Shown here in pieces: positions 16,396-23,431 of a DNA stretch of 49,026 bases; positions within the stretch are counted from its first letter, which is position 1; each line of letters begins with the position of its first letter. Under the pieces are notes generated by a model. It saw nothing but the letters and a program-made list of their open reading frames with translations, had not been told where the DNA came from and did no database searches. The stretch comes from a virus: IMG/VR virus record IMGVR_UViG_3300034272_000987, positions 1 through 49,026 of that record; one strand, 5' to 3'. Position numbers and translations under genes: made by a program.

Positions 16396-16796
16396 TATGG
16401 ATTTGAACGAACGACCATACTAACAATAATGCCTGCAATTGCAGTAAAAATGATCCAAAGAGCTCTAGATACGCCATCCTTCCAAGTCATAAGTTCTTTA
16501 TGCTCCTGTATAATAGTGTCATAGTAATCCTCGTCAGCTTCCTTTGCTTTACGGAATGCCGTATTCTTATTGACTCTTACTACCAGACCGTCTTCTGGAT
16601 CAAGCATTTGTTTTTTAAGAGAACGAATGTCCTCTTTGAGTTCAGTTTGAGATTCATCGATGTATTGAATTCTTTTCTGAATCTCCTTGAGCTCACCATT
16701 TGGCATGTGCTCGCGAATGTGGTCTAGTGCCACAAGTATCTCAGACATCATTGTGTCGATGTTCGGATCTTTTCTACTTCGTGTTGTTCCAGCCAT
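16395..16796 (-). CDS. Coiled-coil protein with C-terminal membrane anchor (XhlA-like)
   Basis: 133 aa. Residues 20-110 are charged coiled-coil ('ELKEIQKRIQYIDESQTELK'), then 'RALWIIFTAIAGIIVSMVV' at 109-128 is a single membrane span. The layout (soluble coiled coil plus C-terminal 'W..R.LW...' span) resembles the XhlA/haemolysin family linked to phage lysis cassettes, but similarity is only structural. No endolysin is adjacent. Confidence 0.6.
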   Translation of the reverse strand: MAGTTRSRKDPNIDTMMSEILVALDHIREHMPNGELKEIQKRIQYIDESQTELKEDIRSLKKQMLDPEDGLVVRVNKNTAFRKAKEADEDYYDTIIQEHKELMTWKDGVSRALWIIFTAIAGIIVSMVVRSNP

Positions 16797-16844
16797 GCAG
16801 TGTGGTCAAAATGTTTTTACTTGGGACGAGCTTAGCTAAGTTAA

Positions 16845-17117
16845 TTACTTGCCCTCAGTCGGTTCTTCAGTCTTTTCGACTTCAGCTGGCATCTCAGCTG
16901 GCATTTCTGCAGTAGCTTCATCGCCTTCAGCAGGTTCAACCGTTGCCGCAGGCCCATCAACTAATTCCATATCAGATGCAACTGGCGCGTCGCCTGCAGG
17001 ATCTCCATCGTGTGCTGGAAGTTCAGGAACTTCTTGTGTATCCATGTCAGCTGGCATTTCTGATCCTTTGTTTAAGAATTCCTCGAAAGAAAGAATTTTA
17101 CTGTTTTGATTTTCCAT
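16845..17117 (-). CDS. Tagged acidic disordered protein
   Basis: 90 aa. After a short MENQNS start comes KILSFEEFLNKG, a copy of the head-targeting-like tag. The rest is a disordered acidic tail rich in Pro/Ala/Glu with short repeats of AEMPAE. A late promoter lies at 17141-17150. Possible scaffold or internal head protein. Confidence 0.6.
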   Translation of the reverse strand: MENQNSKILSFEEFLNKGSEMPADMDTQEVPELPAHDGDPAGDAPVASDMELVDGPAATVEPAEGDEATAEMPAEMPAEVEKTEEPTEGK

Positions 17118-17140
17118 CTTTTATTTGGTAAAAATTTAAA

Positions 17141-17150
17141 GTTATTTATT
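17141..17150 (-). promoter_or_regulatory. Late promoter AATAAATAAC
   Basis: AATAAATAAC, 23 nt before the ATG at 17117. Confidence 0.5.
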
Positions 17151-17185
17151 TGTTTCTCTGGTAAAAAATGACCAGATAGTGAGTG

Positions 17186-17755
17186 TTATTCTAGATCTCT
17201 ACTCGATCGCTTATTAACGTAATACTTCCAAGCTCTGGGATCATTTAGTTTATCTGGCTCGATATTGAAATCAATGTGATCTGCTGCCCATGCCATTGCA
17301 TTATCAAAGAATTCCAAATCAGTTGTTTTGCTTGAAAATTGTCTCATAACAATATCCATCGAACCCTCACCTCTTCTCCAAACTAGATTTTTGACTTTTT
17401 TCGGAGTCATTCGTCTAACTGATCGAATTCCAGAAAAGAATCCGATTCCCCAACCCTCAGCTGAGTGATACTCTGGATCTAGAGAGAATACTATATTTCC
17501 ATTCATTAATTGAGTTTTGCTTGACACGTGATGAAGGCCTGCTGCCATGAGCTTCTTTGCGCCATCTGTATTGAGGATTTGTTTGATCTCTTCTGCGTCT
17601 ATTCCATCTTCCGCATTTAGATATTCTTCTCGACCAACTTGTCGCATTCCAGCTGAATATTCCTGTCTACTAATTAGACCAGTATTCAATAATTGCTTAA
17701 GTTCTTGTTTAGAATAAGATTCAAAAATAAATTGTCCAAACTTTAATACTTTCAT
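17186..17755 (-). CDS. Tagged probable virion protein
   Basis: 189 aa starting MKVLKFGQFIFESYSKQ, one of the clearest copies of the tag (FIFES in place of T4 FIAEA). The remainder is basic with no known domain; 'SLDPEYHSAEGWGIGFFSG' is a distinctive middle segment. The late promoter ends 4 nt before the start codon. Function unknown, inferred head-packaged. Confidence 0.63.
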   Translation of the reverse strand: MKVLKFGQFIFESYSKQELKQLLNTGLISRQEYSAGMRQVGREEYLNAEDGIDAEEIKQILNTDGAKKLMAAGLHHVSSKTQLMNGNIVFSLDPEYHSAEGWGIGFFSGIRSVRRMTPKKVKNLVWRRGEGSMDIVMRQFSSKTTDLEFFDNAMAWAADHIDFNIEPDKLNDPRAWKYYVNKRSSRDLE

Positions 17756-17758
17756 GTA

Positions 17759-17768
17759 GTTATTTATC
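17759..17768 (-). promoter_or_regulatory. Late promoter GATAAATAAC
   Basis: GATAAATAAC separated by only TAC from the ATG at 17755. Confidence 0.55.
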
Positions 17769-17775
17769 AGACAAA

Positions 17776-17794
17776 AAAGGACAGTCGAGCCTCG
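17776..17794 (-). repeat. Copy 1 of an inverted repeat flanking the gene at 17809
   Basis: Plus-strand GGACAGTCGAGCCTCGCTCT. It reappears in inverse orientation at about 18663-18682 (AGAGCGAGGCTC-TA-TGTCC), with 12 identical central bases plus a conserved GGACA. Each copy can itself form a short GAGC/GCTC hairpin; this one is followed on the minus strand by TTTTTT and may act as terminator. Confidence 0.5.
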
Positions 17795-17808
17795 CTCTTA
17801 GGTTTTGA

Positions 17809-18585
17809 TTAGTCCTTTAGGTTCTCGCCACAGCTTGGGCAGAACTTCCAGCTTGATTTTTTGACTCGGGTTCCACAGCTTGGGCAGTAGTTCCTGATCT
17901 CACTGACCTCAACCGGTTTTTGTGAAGTCGGCAGGATCTGCCACTTGATTGTAGTGCTGGTCCAAGAATTGAAGTTGCCGTAACCGGCCTCCATCTTCTG
18001 ATCTGATTTTGAGCCTTGCTCAACTCGGCCAGTCTCTTTAGATTCTTTGGGCTGAGCACTCATGTCGACCGAACTTGTGAATGTTGATGAACAATTAACC
18101 ATTCCAATTCCAGAAGAAGATGAGCTGAAGAGCGCAGTGTTGCCACCATAAGTCACGGTCGGATTTCCATTGTACCAATCGCCAGATCCATTATTGATGG
18201 TGAGAGTGTTTCCACCGTACCAATAAGGCTGCTGCCATACCTGCTCATCATAGAACTCGACCTCAACTAGACCATTGTTTGCGATTGCTGCATTGGCCTC
18301 AGCTGAGTTCTCGACTTCATACGTCTCGAACTTGAATTTTTTATCAACGTCAATGAATCTCTCCAAGAACACACGCTGTCCAGGCTTCAGGATGAGACCT
18401 GCGCTTGAGATGTAGGATCCATTTAATTTGATTTTTGCAAGGACCGGAGTGGTCTTTGGATTGAACAGTTCGATCTCGAACTGGGTACCATTGTTGAGGT
18501 ACACTTTGTTGCCGTAGCTTTTTAGACGGCTCTTTTTTGTTGTAATTACAGCAGTTGGTGTGCTGCTACTTGTGATATTGAACAT
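17809..18585 (-). CDS. Phage protein with C-terminal zinc ribbon, possible virion component
   Basis: 258 aa. Residues 20-110 form a beta-rich domain ('GTQFEIELFNPKTTPVLAKI', 'ILKPGQRVFLERFID', 'NGLVEVEFYDE') of a type I recognise from uncharacterised environmental phage proteins. A Ser/Gly/Asn-rich middle follows. The C-terminus is a double zinc ribbon: CPSCG near 232 and CPSCG near 250. Its 'PKESKETGRVEQGSKSDQKM' linker is disordered. Flanked by an inverted repeat. May be a structural or head-decorating protein; uncertain. Confidence 0.6.
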   Translation of the reverse strand: MFNITSSSTPTAVITTKKSRLKSYGNKVYLNNGTQFEIELFNPKTTPVLAKIKLNGSYISSAGLILKPGQRVFLERFIDVDKKFKFETYEVENSAEANAAIANNGLVEVEFYDEQVWQQPYWYGGNTLTINNGSGDWYNGNPTVTYGGNTALFSSSSSGIGMVNCSSTFTSSVDMSAQPKESKETGRVEQGSKSDQKMEAGYGNFNSWTSTTIKWQILPTSQKPVEVSEIRNYCPSCGTRVKKSSWKFCPSCGENLKD

Positions 18586-18662
18586 ATTGCATTTGATTTT
18601 TTTGCGTGTCTCTTCGTAACCGGTTAAGATTACTCTAAGGCCATTTAAGACCCGAGACTAAC

Positions 18663-18682
18663 AGAGCGAGGCTCTATGTCCA
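18663..18682 (+). repeat. Copy 2 of inverted repeat
   Basis: AGAGCGAGGCTC followed by TATGTCC, the inverse of the element at 17776-17794. It lies between two divergent transcription units. Confidence 0.5.
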
Positions 18683-18715
18683 ATTATATTTAACTCAATT
18701 GAGGCCGAAAGTTTT

Positions 18716-18726
18716 GATAAATAAAC
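18716..18726 (+). promoter_or_regulatory. Late promoter GATAAATAAAC
   Basis: GATAAATAAAC on the plus strand, two bases before the ATG at 18729; it serves the only plus-strand gene in this region. Confidence 0.55.
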
Positions 18727-18728
18727 TT

Positions 18729-19172
18729 ATGAAGCTAAAGAAATTTACACAGTTTATAAACGAGGCTGGAGAGGCAACTCAAGCTGAGCTTGCCGCAGTA
18801 GCTGCTTCACCAGAAGCAAGTTCTCCAACTCCAACATCAGCCGTTCCGACTCCAAGCGGACTCATGATCAAAGCAGTATATGATAAGACGAAAGGCGGAG
18901 TATTACGAGTCATCGGTTCAAAAGGGCCAACTGATTATGAAGTTCACGTAGCACTACCAACATATAGTGGACCAGTAAAGCCAGTACACTTTTGGAAGAA
19001 GGAGAAGACCTACTATATGAAGACTAATGCTAATCAAATACAAGACTTTTCGCAGGAAGACGTAGATCAGCTGCTTGCTCTCTATAAGTCTGGCGCTTCA
19101 AAGAAAACAATTAACGGCTGGATCGCTGACGTTACGTTTATTAAGACAAACGATTTTAAAGGAGTCGCGTAA
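18729..19172 (+). CDS. Tagged probable virion protein, plus strand
   Basis: 147 aa starting MKLKKFTQFINEAGEATQ, very close to T4 MKTYQEFIAEA including the NEA cleavage-like end; this start is preferred over one 30 bp upstream because that would lie before the promoter. A Pro/Ser/Ala-rich linker (residues 20-45) leads to a compact domain with 'DFSQEDVDQLLALYKSGASK' near the end. The gene is inverted relative to its neighbours and has its own late promoter. Confidence 0.63.
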   Translation: MKLKKFTQFINEAGEATQAELAAVAASPEASSPTPTSAVPTPSGLMIKAVYDKTKGGVLRVIGSKGPTDYEVHVALPTYSGPVKPVHFWKKEKTYYMKTNANQIQDFSQEDVDQLLALYKSGASKKTINGWIADVTFIKTNDFKGVA

Positions 19173-19391
19173 TTAACGATTCTCCCAACGATTTTGTAGA
19201 TCTTCCCAATAACCGCTTTCGTTTTGATAGCGATACACAACTTCAACATATTCAGGAAAGCCTTTTGCGAGTTTAGCTTGATTTGATTGGTCTGCTGCCA
19301 TAATGCATCTAAACAATCTTTCCATAAATGAACCCGCTACTCCTCGTTGGAAGTGCATAAATTTCTGTTCCGCTTCTGTTATATTTTCCAT
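19173..19391 (-). CDS. Small hypothetical protein
   Basis: 72 aa, no recognised domain ('FPEYVEVVYRYQNESGYWED'). Abuts the stop of the convergent plus-strand gene with no gap. A TAGTATAATA motif at 19396-19406 places its start within about 7 nt of the -10 box. Confidence 0.5.
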   Translation of the reverse strand: MENITEAEQKFMHFQRGVAGSFMERLFRCIMAADQSNQAKLAKGFPEYVEVVYRYQNESGYWEDLQNRWENR

Positions 19392-19395
19392 AGTT

Positions 19396-19406
19396 AATAT
19401 TATACT
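19396..19406 (-). promoter_or_regulatory. TAGTATAATATT promoter-like motif
   Basis: TAGTATAATATT, 5 nt before the ATG at 19391, downstream of the terminator at 19435. Confidence 0.5.
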
Positions 19407-19434
19407 ATCTTTTGATTAAATCAGCACAAACAAA

Positions 19435-19459
19435 AAAGGCTGACGTTATGTCAGCCTTT
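19435..19459 (-). terminator. Intrinsic terminator
   Basis: Ten-base stem 19435-19444 with 19450-19459 (AAAGGCTGAC / GTCAGCCTTT), loop of 5, then TTTTTTG on the minus strand. Ends the transcript of the gene at 19481. Confidence 0.85.
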
Positions 19460-19480
19460 ATGTAGTAGAGTTAGTTAGAC

Positions 19481-19885
19481 TTAGTTTTCAAAGACGATCA
19501 CAGTTGCTTTAACGCCGTATTGCTTAGTCATCCTAGACACAGTCTCTGCAATAGAGGCAATCATATCAGGAGTCTTTGCAATCTTTGTGGGTTTATCAAC
19601 CTTAACTGCTTTAACTTGTTTAGCAGTCTTCACTATTTGCTTTTGAACTTCAGCTTTTACAGCTGGTGTTGCTTTACGAGTTCGGCTAATGCCTAAGGGC
19701 ATTGCGATTCGAACATCATGCATTCCCAACGAGTTCTTACGACAGTGAACTGAGTGAGTTGTACGATTAAGCTGCTCAGAGATCTGCTTAGTCGTCAATC
19801 CATTGAGAACACCTGCACGAAGGGTAGCGTCCTCTGCTTTTGTCCAACGGCGAGCCGTGCGGACTACGGTTTTTGAGTTTGTCAT
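19481..19885 (-). CDS. Myb/SANT-like helix-turn-helix DNA-binding protein
   Basis: 134 aa. Residues 11-58 ('RRWTKAEDATLRAGVLNGLT' then 'KQISEQLNRTTHSVHCRKN') form a Myb/SANT-like tri-helical DNA-binding unit with the W-T-x-x-E-D start and a recognition helix. The remaining basic region (AVKAEVQKQIVKTAKQVKAV) could also bind nucleic acid. A monocistronic unit with its own GGTATAATAG promoter-like motif and terminator. Candidate transcription regulator or nucleoid-type protein. Confidence 0.7.
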   Translation of the reverse strand: MTNSKTVVRTARRWTKAEDATLRAGVLNGLTTKQISEQLNRTTHSVHCRKNSLGMHDVRIAMPLGISRTRKATPAVKAEVQKQIVKTAKQVKAVKVDKPTKIAKTPDMIASIAETVSRMTKQYGVKATVIVFEN

Positions 19886-19937
19886 ATTGATATTTTTTAA
19901 GTTAAAACTATTATACCTTAACTTTTATCAAATTGGC

Positions 19938-20354
19938 CTATTTCGTCTGGTCAAATTCATCTTGTGTAACCTGGAGTATTGGCACGAAGAGCGCAAAGCC
20001 ATCATCGTCCTCAAAGTGGTTGCATGTATCTATATAGACTGCACTGAACTTGTTGCGCCAGTATTCAAATCGATTCTTCTCAGCGTTCCACTTTGCAATT
20101 CGACCACGTCGGTGATCTCCCAAATAGAAAGCTCCATCTATTAGATCAGCTTTTTGGATTGCGCCTGCTGCAATAAGCTTAGGCACATAGAATTCAACGT
20201 ACTCTTTGTGCTCAACTCTTGGAATCTGCGGCACATCCTCAGGCTTCTCAAACTTGGGCAAGTTGTTCCAATAATTCCTAGCCGCAGCTTCTCGACGAAG
20301 TCTGTCTATTTCGATCTGTGCCTTGATCTTTGCTATTTTATCGTCATCAATCAT
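19938..20354 (-). CDS. Hypothetical protein
   Basis: 138 aa from ATG 20354; a longer frame runs into the tRNA-Ser gene and is rejected. An N-terminal charged helix ('DDDKIAKIKAQIEIDRLRRE') is followed by 'EYVEFYVPKLIAAGAIQKAD' and a short beta region. No known domain. Lies directly downstream of the tRNA cluster. Confidence 0.58.
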   Translation of the reverse strand: MIDDDKIAKIKAQIEIDRLRREAAARNYWNNLPKFEKPEDVPQIPRVEHKEYVEFYVPKLIAAGAIQKADLIDGAFYLGDHRRGRIAKWNAEKNRFEYWRNKFSAVYIDTCNHFEDDDGFALFVPILQVTQDEFDQTK

Positions 20355-20391
20355 AATACCTTCTAATTTACTTATACTAACTGCTTTGGGG

Positions 20392-20477
20392 CGGAGAGCG
20401 GAGGGATCGAACCTCATACGTTTTACCGTACGTCGCGCTTAGCAGGCGGACCTACTCGCCGTTGTAGATCACTCTCC
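20392..20477 (-). tRNA. tRNA-Ser(GCU)
   Basis: 86 nt, class II with long variable arm; loop CTGCTAA, anticodon GCT. Acceptor GGAGAGT/GCTCTCC, discriminator G. CCA not encoded. Confidence 0.9.
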
Positions 20478-20484
20478 ATATTTG

Positions 20485-20565
20485 TGTCCCTGGCCAGATT
20501 CGAACTGGCACGGATTACCCATACGAGTTTAAGTCGTACGTGTCTACCAATTTCACCACAGGGAC
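20485..20565 (-). tRNA. tRNA-Leu(UAA)
   Basis: Class II; anticodon TAA in stem ACGA/TCGT region; acceptor GTCCCTG/CAGGGAC, discriminator A. CCA not encoded. Confidence 0.9.
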
Positions 20566-20566
20566 G

Positions 20567-20649
20567 TGGTACCTGGAGTCGGACTCGAACCGACACTCGT
20601 TAGAACTGGTGTTTGAGACCAGCGCGTCTACCGATTTCGCCATCCAGGC
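20567..20649 (-). tRNA. tRNA-Leu(CAA)
   Basis: Loop CTCAAAC between CTGGT and ACCAG gives anticodon CAA. Acceptor GCCTGGA/TCCAGGT (first pair G-U), discriminator A and an encoded CCA. Confidence 0.88.
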
Positions 20650-20655
20650 ATTTTG

Positions 20656-20742
20656 CGGAGGCAGAGGGAATCGAACCCCCAATACGCTCATCACGTACTA
20701 CTTGTTTTCAAGACAAGCTCCTCGTCCATTCGGACTACCTCC
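20656..20742 (-). tRNA. tRNA-Ser(UGA), copy 1
   Basis: 87 nt class II; CTTGT/ACAAG stem with loop CTTGAAA, anticodon TGA. Acceptor GGAGGTA/TGCCTCC, discriminator G. A second UGA-reading Ser tRNA is at 44912. Confidence 0.9.
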
Positions 20743-20744
20743 AG

Positions 20745-20821
20745 TGGGGTGAACGACGGGGTTTGAACCCGCGACCCTCAGAACCACAATCTGATGCTCT
20801 ACCTACTGAGCTACATCCACC
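20745..20821 (-). tRNA. tRNA-His(GUG)
   Basis: Loop TTGTGGT, anticodon GTG. Encoded extra G at -1 opposite discriminator C, the His identity pair, and encoded CCA. Confidence 0.92.
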
Positions 20822-20831
20822 ATATATTTAG

Positions 20832-20905
20832 TAGCGAGAGTCGGGATCGAACCGACGGCCTCCGGGTTATGATTCCAGCGCTCTGACCGACTGAGCTACC
20901 TCGCC
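20832..20905 (-). tRNA. tRNA with anticodon CAU (elongator Met or lysidine Ile)
   Basis: Acceptor GGCGAGG/TCTCGCT, loop ATCATAA, anticodon CAT; one A-C mismatch next to the loop. The sequence does not decide between Met and Ile2. Confidence 0.8.
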
Positions 20906-20910
20906 ATTTG

Positions 20911-20985
20911 AGGTCAGGGGGAGATTCGAACTCCCGAAACCAAGGTTTTGCAGACCTGGGCCTTTACCACTCGAGCCACCTGACC
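20911..20985 (-). tRNA. tRNA-Cys(GCA)
   Basis: Acceptor GGTCAGG/CCTGACC, loop CTGCAAA, anticodon GCA, discriminator T typical of Cys. Confidence 0.92.
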
Positions 20986-20999
20986 AGTATAAACAAAAA

Positions 21000-21027
21000 A
21001 AAGGCTCAAACTTGCGCTTGAGCCTTT
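21000..21027 (-). terminator. Intrinsic terminator
   Basis: Stem 21000-21009 (AAAGGCTCAA) with 21018-21027, then eight T on the minus strand. It separates the small unit starting near 21117 from the tRNA cluster. Confidence 0.85.
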
Positions 21028-21058
21028 ACAACCAAATAAAAACGTAATCAGTTATAGC

Positions 21059-21106
21059 TCAAGCCGTCCACTCATTGAGTGACTTAAGGACATCGAGATA
21101 TGACAT
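21059..21106 (-). CDS. Possible 15-residue peptide or small RNA
   Basis: Between a host-type promoter (21125) and the terminator at 21000 lies a unit of about 118 nt. It holds the micro-ORF MSYLDVLKSLNEWTA. Whether the product is the peptide or the RNA cannot be told from sequence. Confidence 0.3.
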   Translation of the reverse strand: MSYLDVLKSLNEWTA

Positions 21107-21124
21107 AACAACATTTTCATAGTG

Positions 21125-21132
21125 CAAATATA
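21125..21132 (-). promoter_or_regulatory. TATATTTG promoter (Bacteroidetes -7 type)
   Basis: TATATTTG on the minus strand fits TAnnTTTG, the primary sigma -7 consensus in Bacteroidetes. A second copy is upstream of the gene at 42890. Confidence 0.5.
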
Positions 21133-21157
21133 CCAATAATTATCTTATCGGAAAAAT

Positions 21158-21919
21158 TTATTTATCTTTTTTCTTTCCTAATTTTCGCTTGACTGCTTCG
21201 CGAGTACTTTCCATCTTCTTTGCATACGACGGATTCTTCTTGCGGTTGAAGACTATTTGTTGAGTAAGTGAACCATTAATCTTTTGCATATTGCGACCTC
21301 TGGTTCTGATTAACCAATCAGCGAGAGCATTGACTCCCAATTTCTTAAATCTTCCCTTTGCGTCAGGAGCATCAGAGTCATGCCAATCCGGAGCGCCCTT
21401 AGGCTTCTTCTTTTCAAGTAGGAAAGAACCAGTCGATTCATTAAGAACTCTAGCTTCAATTTCTTCAACATTCTCAAGATCAGATTTCTTTTCATCATCC
21501 ATCTCATAGAATTCTCCGTATGAATCTGCCCAGTCAGTGTCTTCTGGAAACTCATCTCGATTTACATATTGCTTATCGAGCATGAATATTGCCTCGTCCT
21601 GAGTTAATGCAATCGGATAAGGAACTGCTGAGTTTCCAATCTTTGCAAAGAACTTTTCAATAGGTTGTGGAGCATCAAACTCATAAATCTCTTCACCTAC
21701 ATATAAGTATCTAAGCCCTTCTAAATGGAATAGTAGAGCAGCGTTCTTGTCACCACCATCAGCTGAGCCGTCAAAGAAATCTTCAAACTCATAACTGTGA
21801 GCCTGTTTAAAGATGACAGCGTTCTTATCAACGTCTACGATAAAAGGAGTTCCTCCATTATCGAGAGTCTTGTGTTGTTCGCTCTCATTCAAAAATTGAT
21901 CAAAGTTTAAGATTTTCAT
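21158..21919 (-). CDS. Tagged probable internal head protein
   Basis: 253 aa. Starts MKILNFDQFLNESEQHK, a strong copy of the head-targeting-like tag. A second LNES occurs near residue 160 ('EARVLNESTGSFLLE'), possibly another processing point before a basic C-terminal domain ('SYAKKMESTREAVKRKLG') that could bind DNA. Overlaps the upstream gene by four bases. Last gene of a three-gene tagged operon with a late promoter at 23422. Confidence 0.65.
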   Translation of the reverse strand: MKILNFDQFLNESEQHKTLDNGGTPFIVDVDKNAVIFKQAHSYEFEDFFDGSADGGDKNAALLFHLEGLRYLYVGEEIYEFDAPQPIEKFFAKIGNSAVPYPIALTQDEAIFMLDKQYVNRDEFPEDTDWADSYGEFYEMDDEKKSDLENVEEIEARVLNESTGSFLLEKKKPKGAPDWHDSDAPDAKGRFKKLGVNALADWLIRTRGRNMQKINGSLTQQIVFNRKKNPSYAKKMESTREAVKRKLGKKKDK

Positions 21920-22476
21920 CGTGATAGTTCGTAAAATTTGTCAAGAACAGCTTCGCATCTTTCCGTAAGCTCAGGGTCAGCTTCCATTGCAAGATCCATC
22001 AACAGAGCAACCTTAGTTACAATATTATCGTATTCTTGGTATGATCCTGCATCTGGATCTTGCCTCATTAAGCTAATCACATCAAGTAGAAGTTCAGCTT
22101 CGATATAATCTACCGCTGCTTCTGGATTATTTAAAGTAGCATTCTCTTCGTCAGCCGGTAGGATCGCATCGATATAATCGCCTAGCTCATTATTGATTCT
22201 ATCAATCTCCTCAGCTGTGTTATATTCTTTGCCTTCAGGTCTTGTAATCTTCTTAAGTGCAAAAACCGGTACATTAACGACCATTTCTTTAGAGCCAGTT
22301 AATTTTACCTTTGCCATTTCACCGTCAATTCTAAGTAACTGACCAGTTCCACGATAAGAAGAAACCCAATCTCCTTCTTCAATTTCCGGAGAATCTGCAT
22401 TCTTATCGAACTCAGCATCCGGGTTTTCCATGAACTTATCTAGATCAAAGTCCTCAAATAGTTTTAAGTATTTCAT
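21916..22476 (-). CDS. Tagged probable virion protein
   Basis: 186 aa. Starts MKYLKLFEDFDLDKFMEN, the tag variant LKLFEDF. Residues 35-80 ('GDWVSSYRGTGQLLRIDG') look like a small KOW/SH3-like beta unit; the rest is acidic and helical. Shares a base with the stop of the upstream gene and overlaps the next by four, so the three genes are translationally coupled. Confidence 0.63.
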   Translation of the reverse strand: MKYLKLFEDFDLDKFMENPDAEFDKNADSPEIEEGDWVSSYRGTGQLLRIDGEMAKVKLTGSKEMVVNVPVFALKKITRPEGKEYNTAEEIDRINNELGDYIDAILPADEENATLNNPEAAVDYIEAELLLDVISLMRQDPDAGSYQEYDNIVTKVALLMDLAMEADPELTERCEAVLDKFYELSR

Positions 22477-23402
22477 TAGTCTCTTCCGTAATTTCTAACT
22501 CGAGCGATTTGCTCTGCATTATAGCCAGCGCGTCTTAATTGATATGCAAATGGATCAAAGTAGTTTGGCGCATGTTTAGCAATTGCTTTTGCTCGCCTAA
22601 CCAATTTCTGATGGTCAGTGATTAACTTTGCCATTGATTCAGCGGCACCGTCTCTTTTGCTATATGGTTTATTCTGTAAATCGATTGCTCGCTGAATGTC
22701 TTTCTCTTCCGGATCAAATAGATCTGGATCAAGAAGACCGACTGCTCTTAGAGAATCTAGCTCTTCGGGTCTCAATCTAGCTTCATCAACTTTCTCTGGG
22801 CTCTGAGTCAATTCAATTGATTCGATATAGTCAGAACCGTCTCCGTCCCACATGAACTTGCGTTCGCTTAGGCCTTCCTTCTCTTCTGGATCTACTATAA
22901 CATCAAATGAGTGGCCGGTGTTGCCTACCGCTTTGATACATTCAATGATCTCTTTTAGAGTACCTTCTCCGTCTCTGCAACGAATCTCATAAACGTAAAG
23001 ATCGTCCTCTGAGATTCCCTCATTCAATTTCTTGACAAGGTCTGACTCTGGTCGCAGCTTCTCGTATTCAAGCTTAAGCTCTCCAAGTACCTCGATCTTA
23101 CCCATCAATTTTTGGAATTCTGTCTGCGTGAAGCCTCCCTTTGTCAATTCCTTGACAAACTTTTCGTACTCCTTACAAATGTCTTCGTATCCCATTTTGT
23201 AAGTAGCCGCCTTCTTGTAGTAAGGCAACTTAACGATGAAGTGATTGTATGTGAGCATTGCAAGTCCGCCCCTTTCCTTTGCATTGTCTGCAATCTTTTG
23301 GGCTCCCATCGCTCTCTTCTCAGCAAAAACTTCCCAATCAGATCTCTTCTTGGGGTGTTTAGTTGCTTCGTTTATAAACTCTGTGAATCTTTTAACTGAC
23401 AT
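22476..23402 (-). CDS. Tagged probable virion protein
   Basis: 308 aa. Starts MSVKRFTEFINEATKHPKK, nearly identical in layout to the T4 tag (FINEA against FIAEA). Rich in Lys/Glu; no enzymatic motif. 'LDPDLFDPEEKDIQRAIDLQ' and 'HAPNYFDPFAYQLRRAGYN' are paired FDP segments in the C-terminal half. First gene of the tagged operon, with a late promoter 20 nt upstream. Confidence 0.65.
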   Translation of the reverse strand: MSVKRFTEFINEATKHPKKRSDWEVFAEKRAMGAQKIADNAKERGGLAMLTYNHFIVKLPYYKKAATYKMGYEDICKEYEKFVKELTKGGFTQTEFQKLMGKIEVLGELKLEYEKLRPESDLVKKLNEGISEDDLYVYEIRCRDGEGTLKEIIECIKAVGNTGHSFDVIVDPEEKEGLSERKFMWDGDGSDYIESIELTQSPEKVDEARLRPEELDSLRAVGLLDPDLFDPEEKDIQRAIDLQNKPYSKRDGAAESMAKLITDHQKLVRRAKAIAKHAPNYFDPFAYQLRRAGYNAEQIARVRNYGRD

Positions 23403-23421
23403 TCTGTGCTAGTTTCTTTGA

Positions 23422-23431
23422 GTTATTTATA
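23422..23431 (-). promoter_or_regulatory. Late promoter TATAAATAAC
   Basis: TATAAATAAC overlapping the stop region of the helicase gene, 19 nt before the ATG at 23402. Confidence 0.55.

Noticed and set aside
20540-20831. Plus-strand open frames across the first tRNA cluster
   Set aside because: They are read through tRNA genes on the other strand and have no start context.
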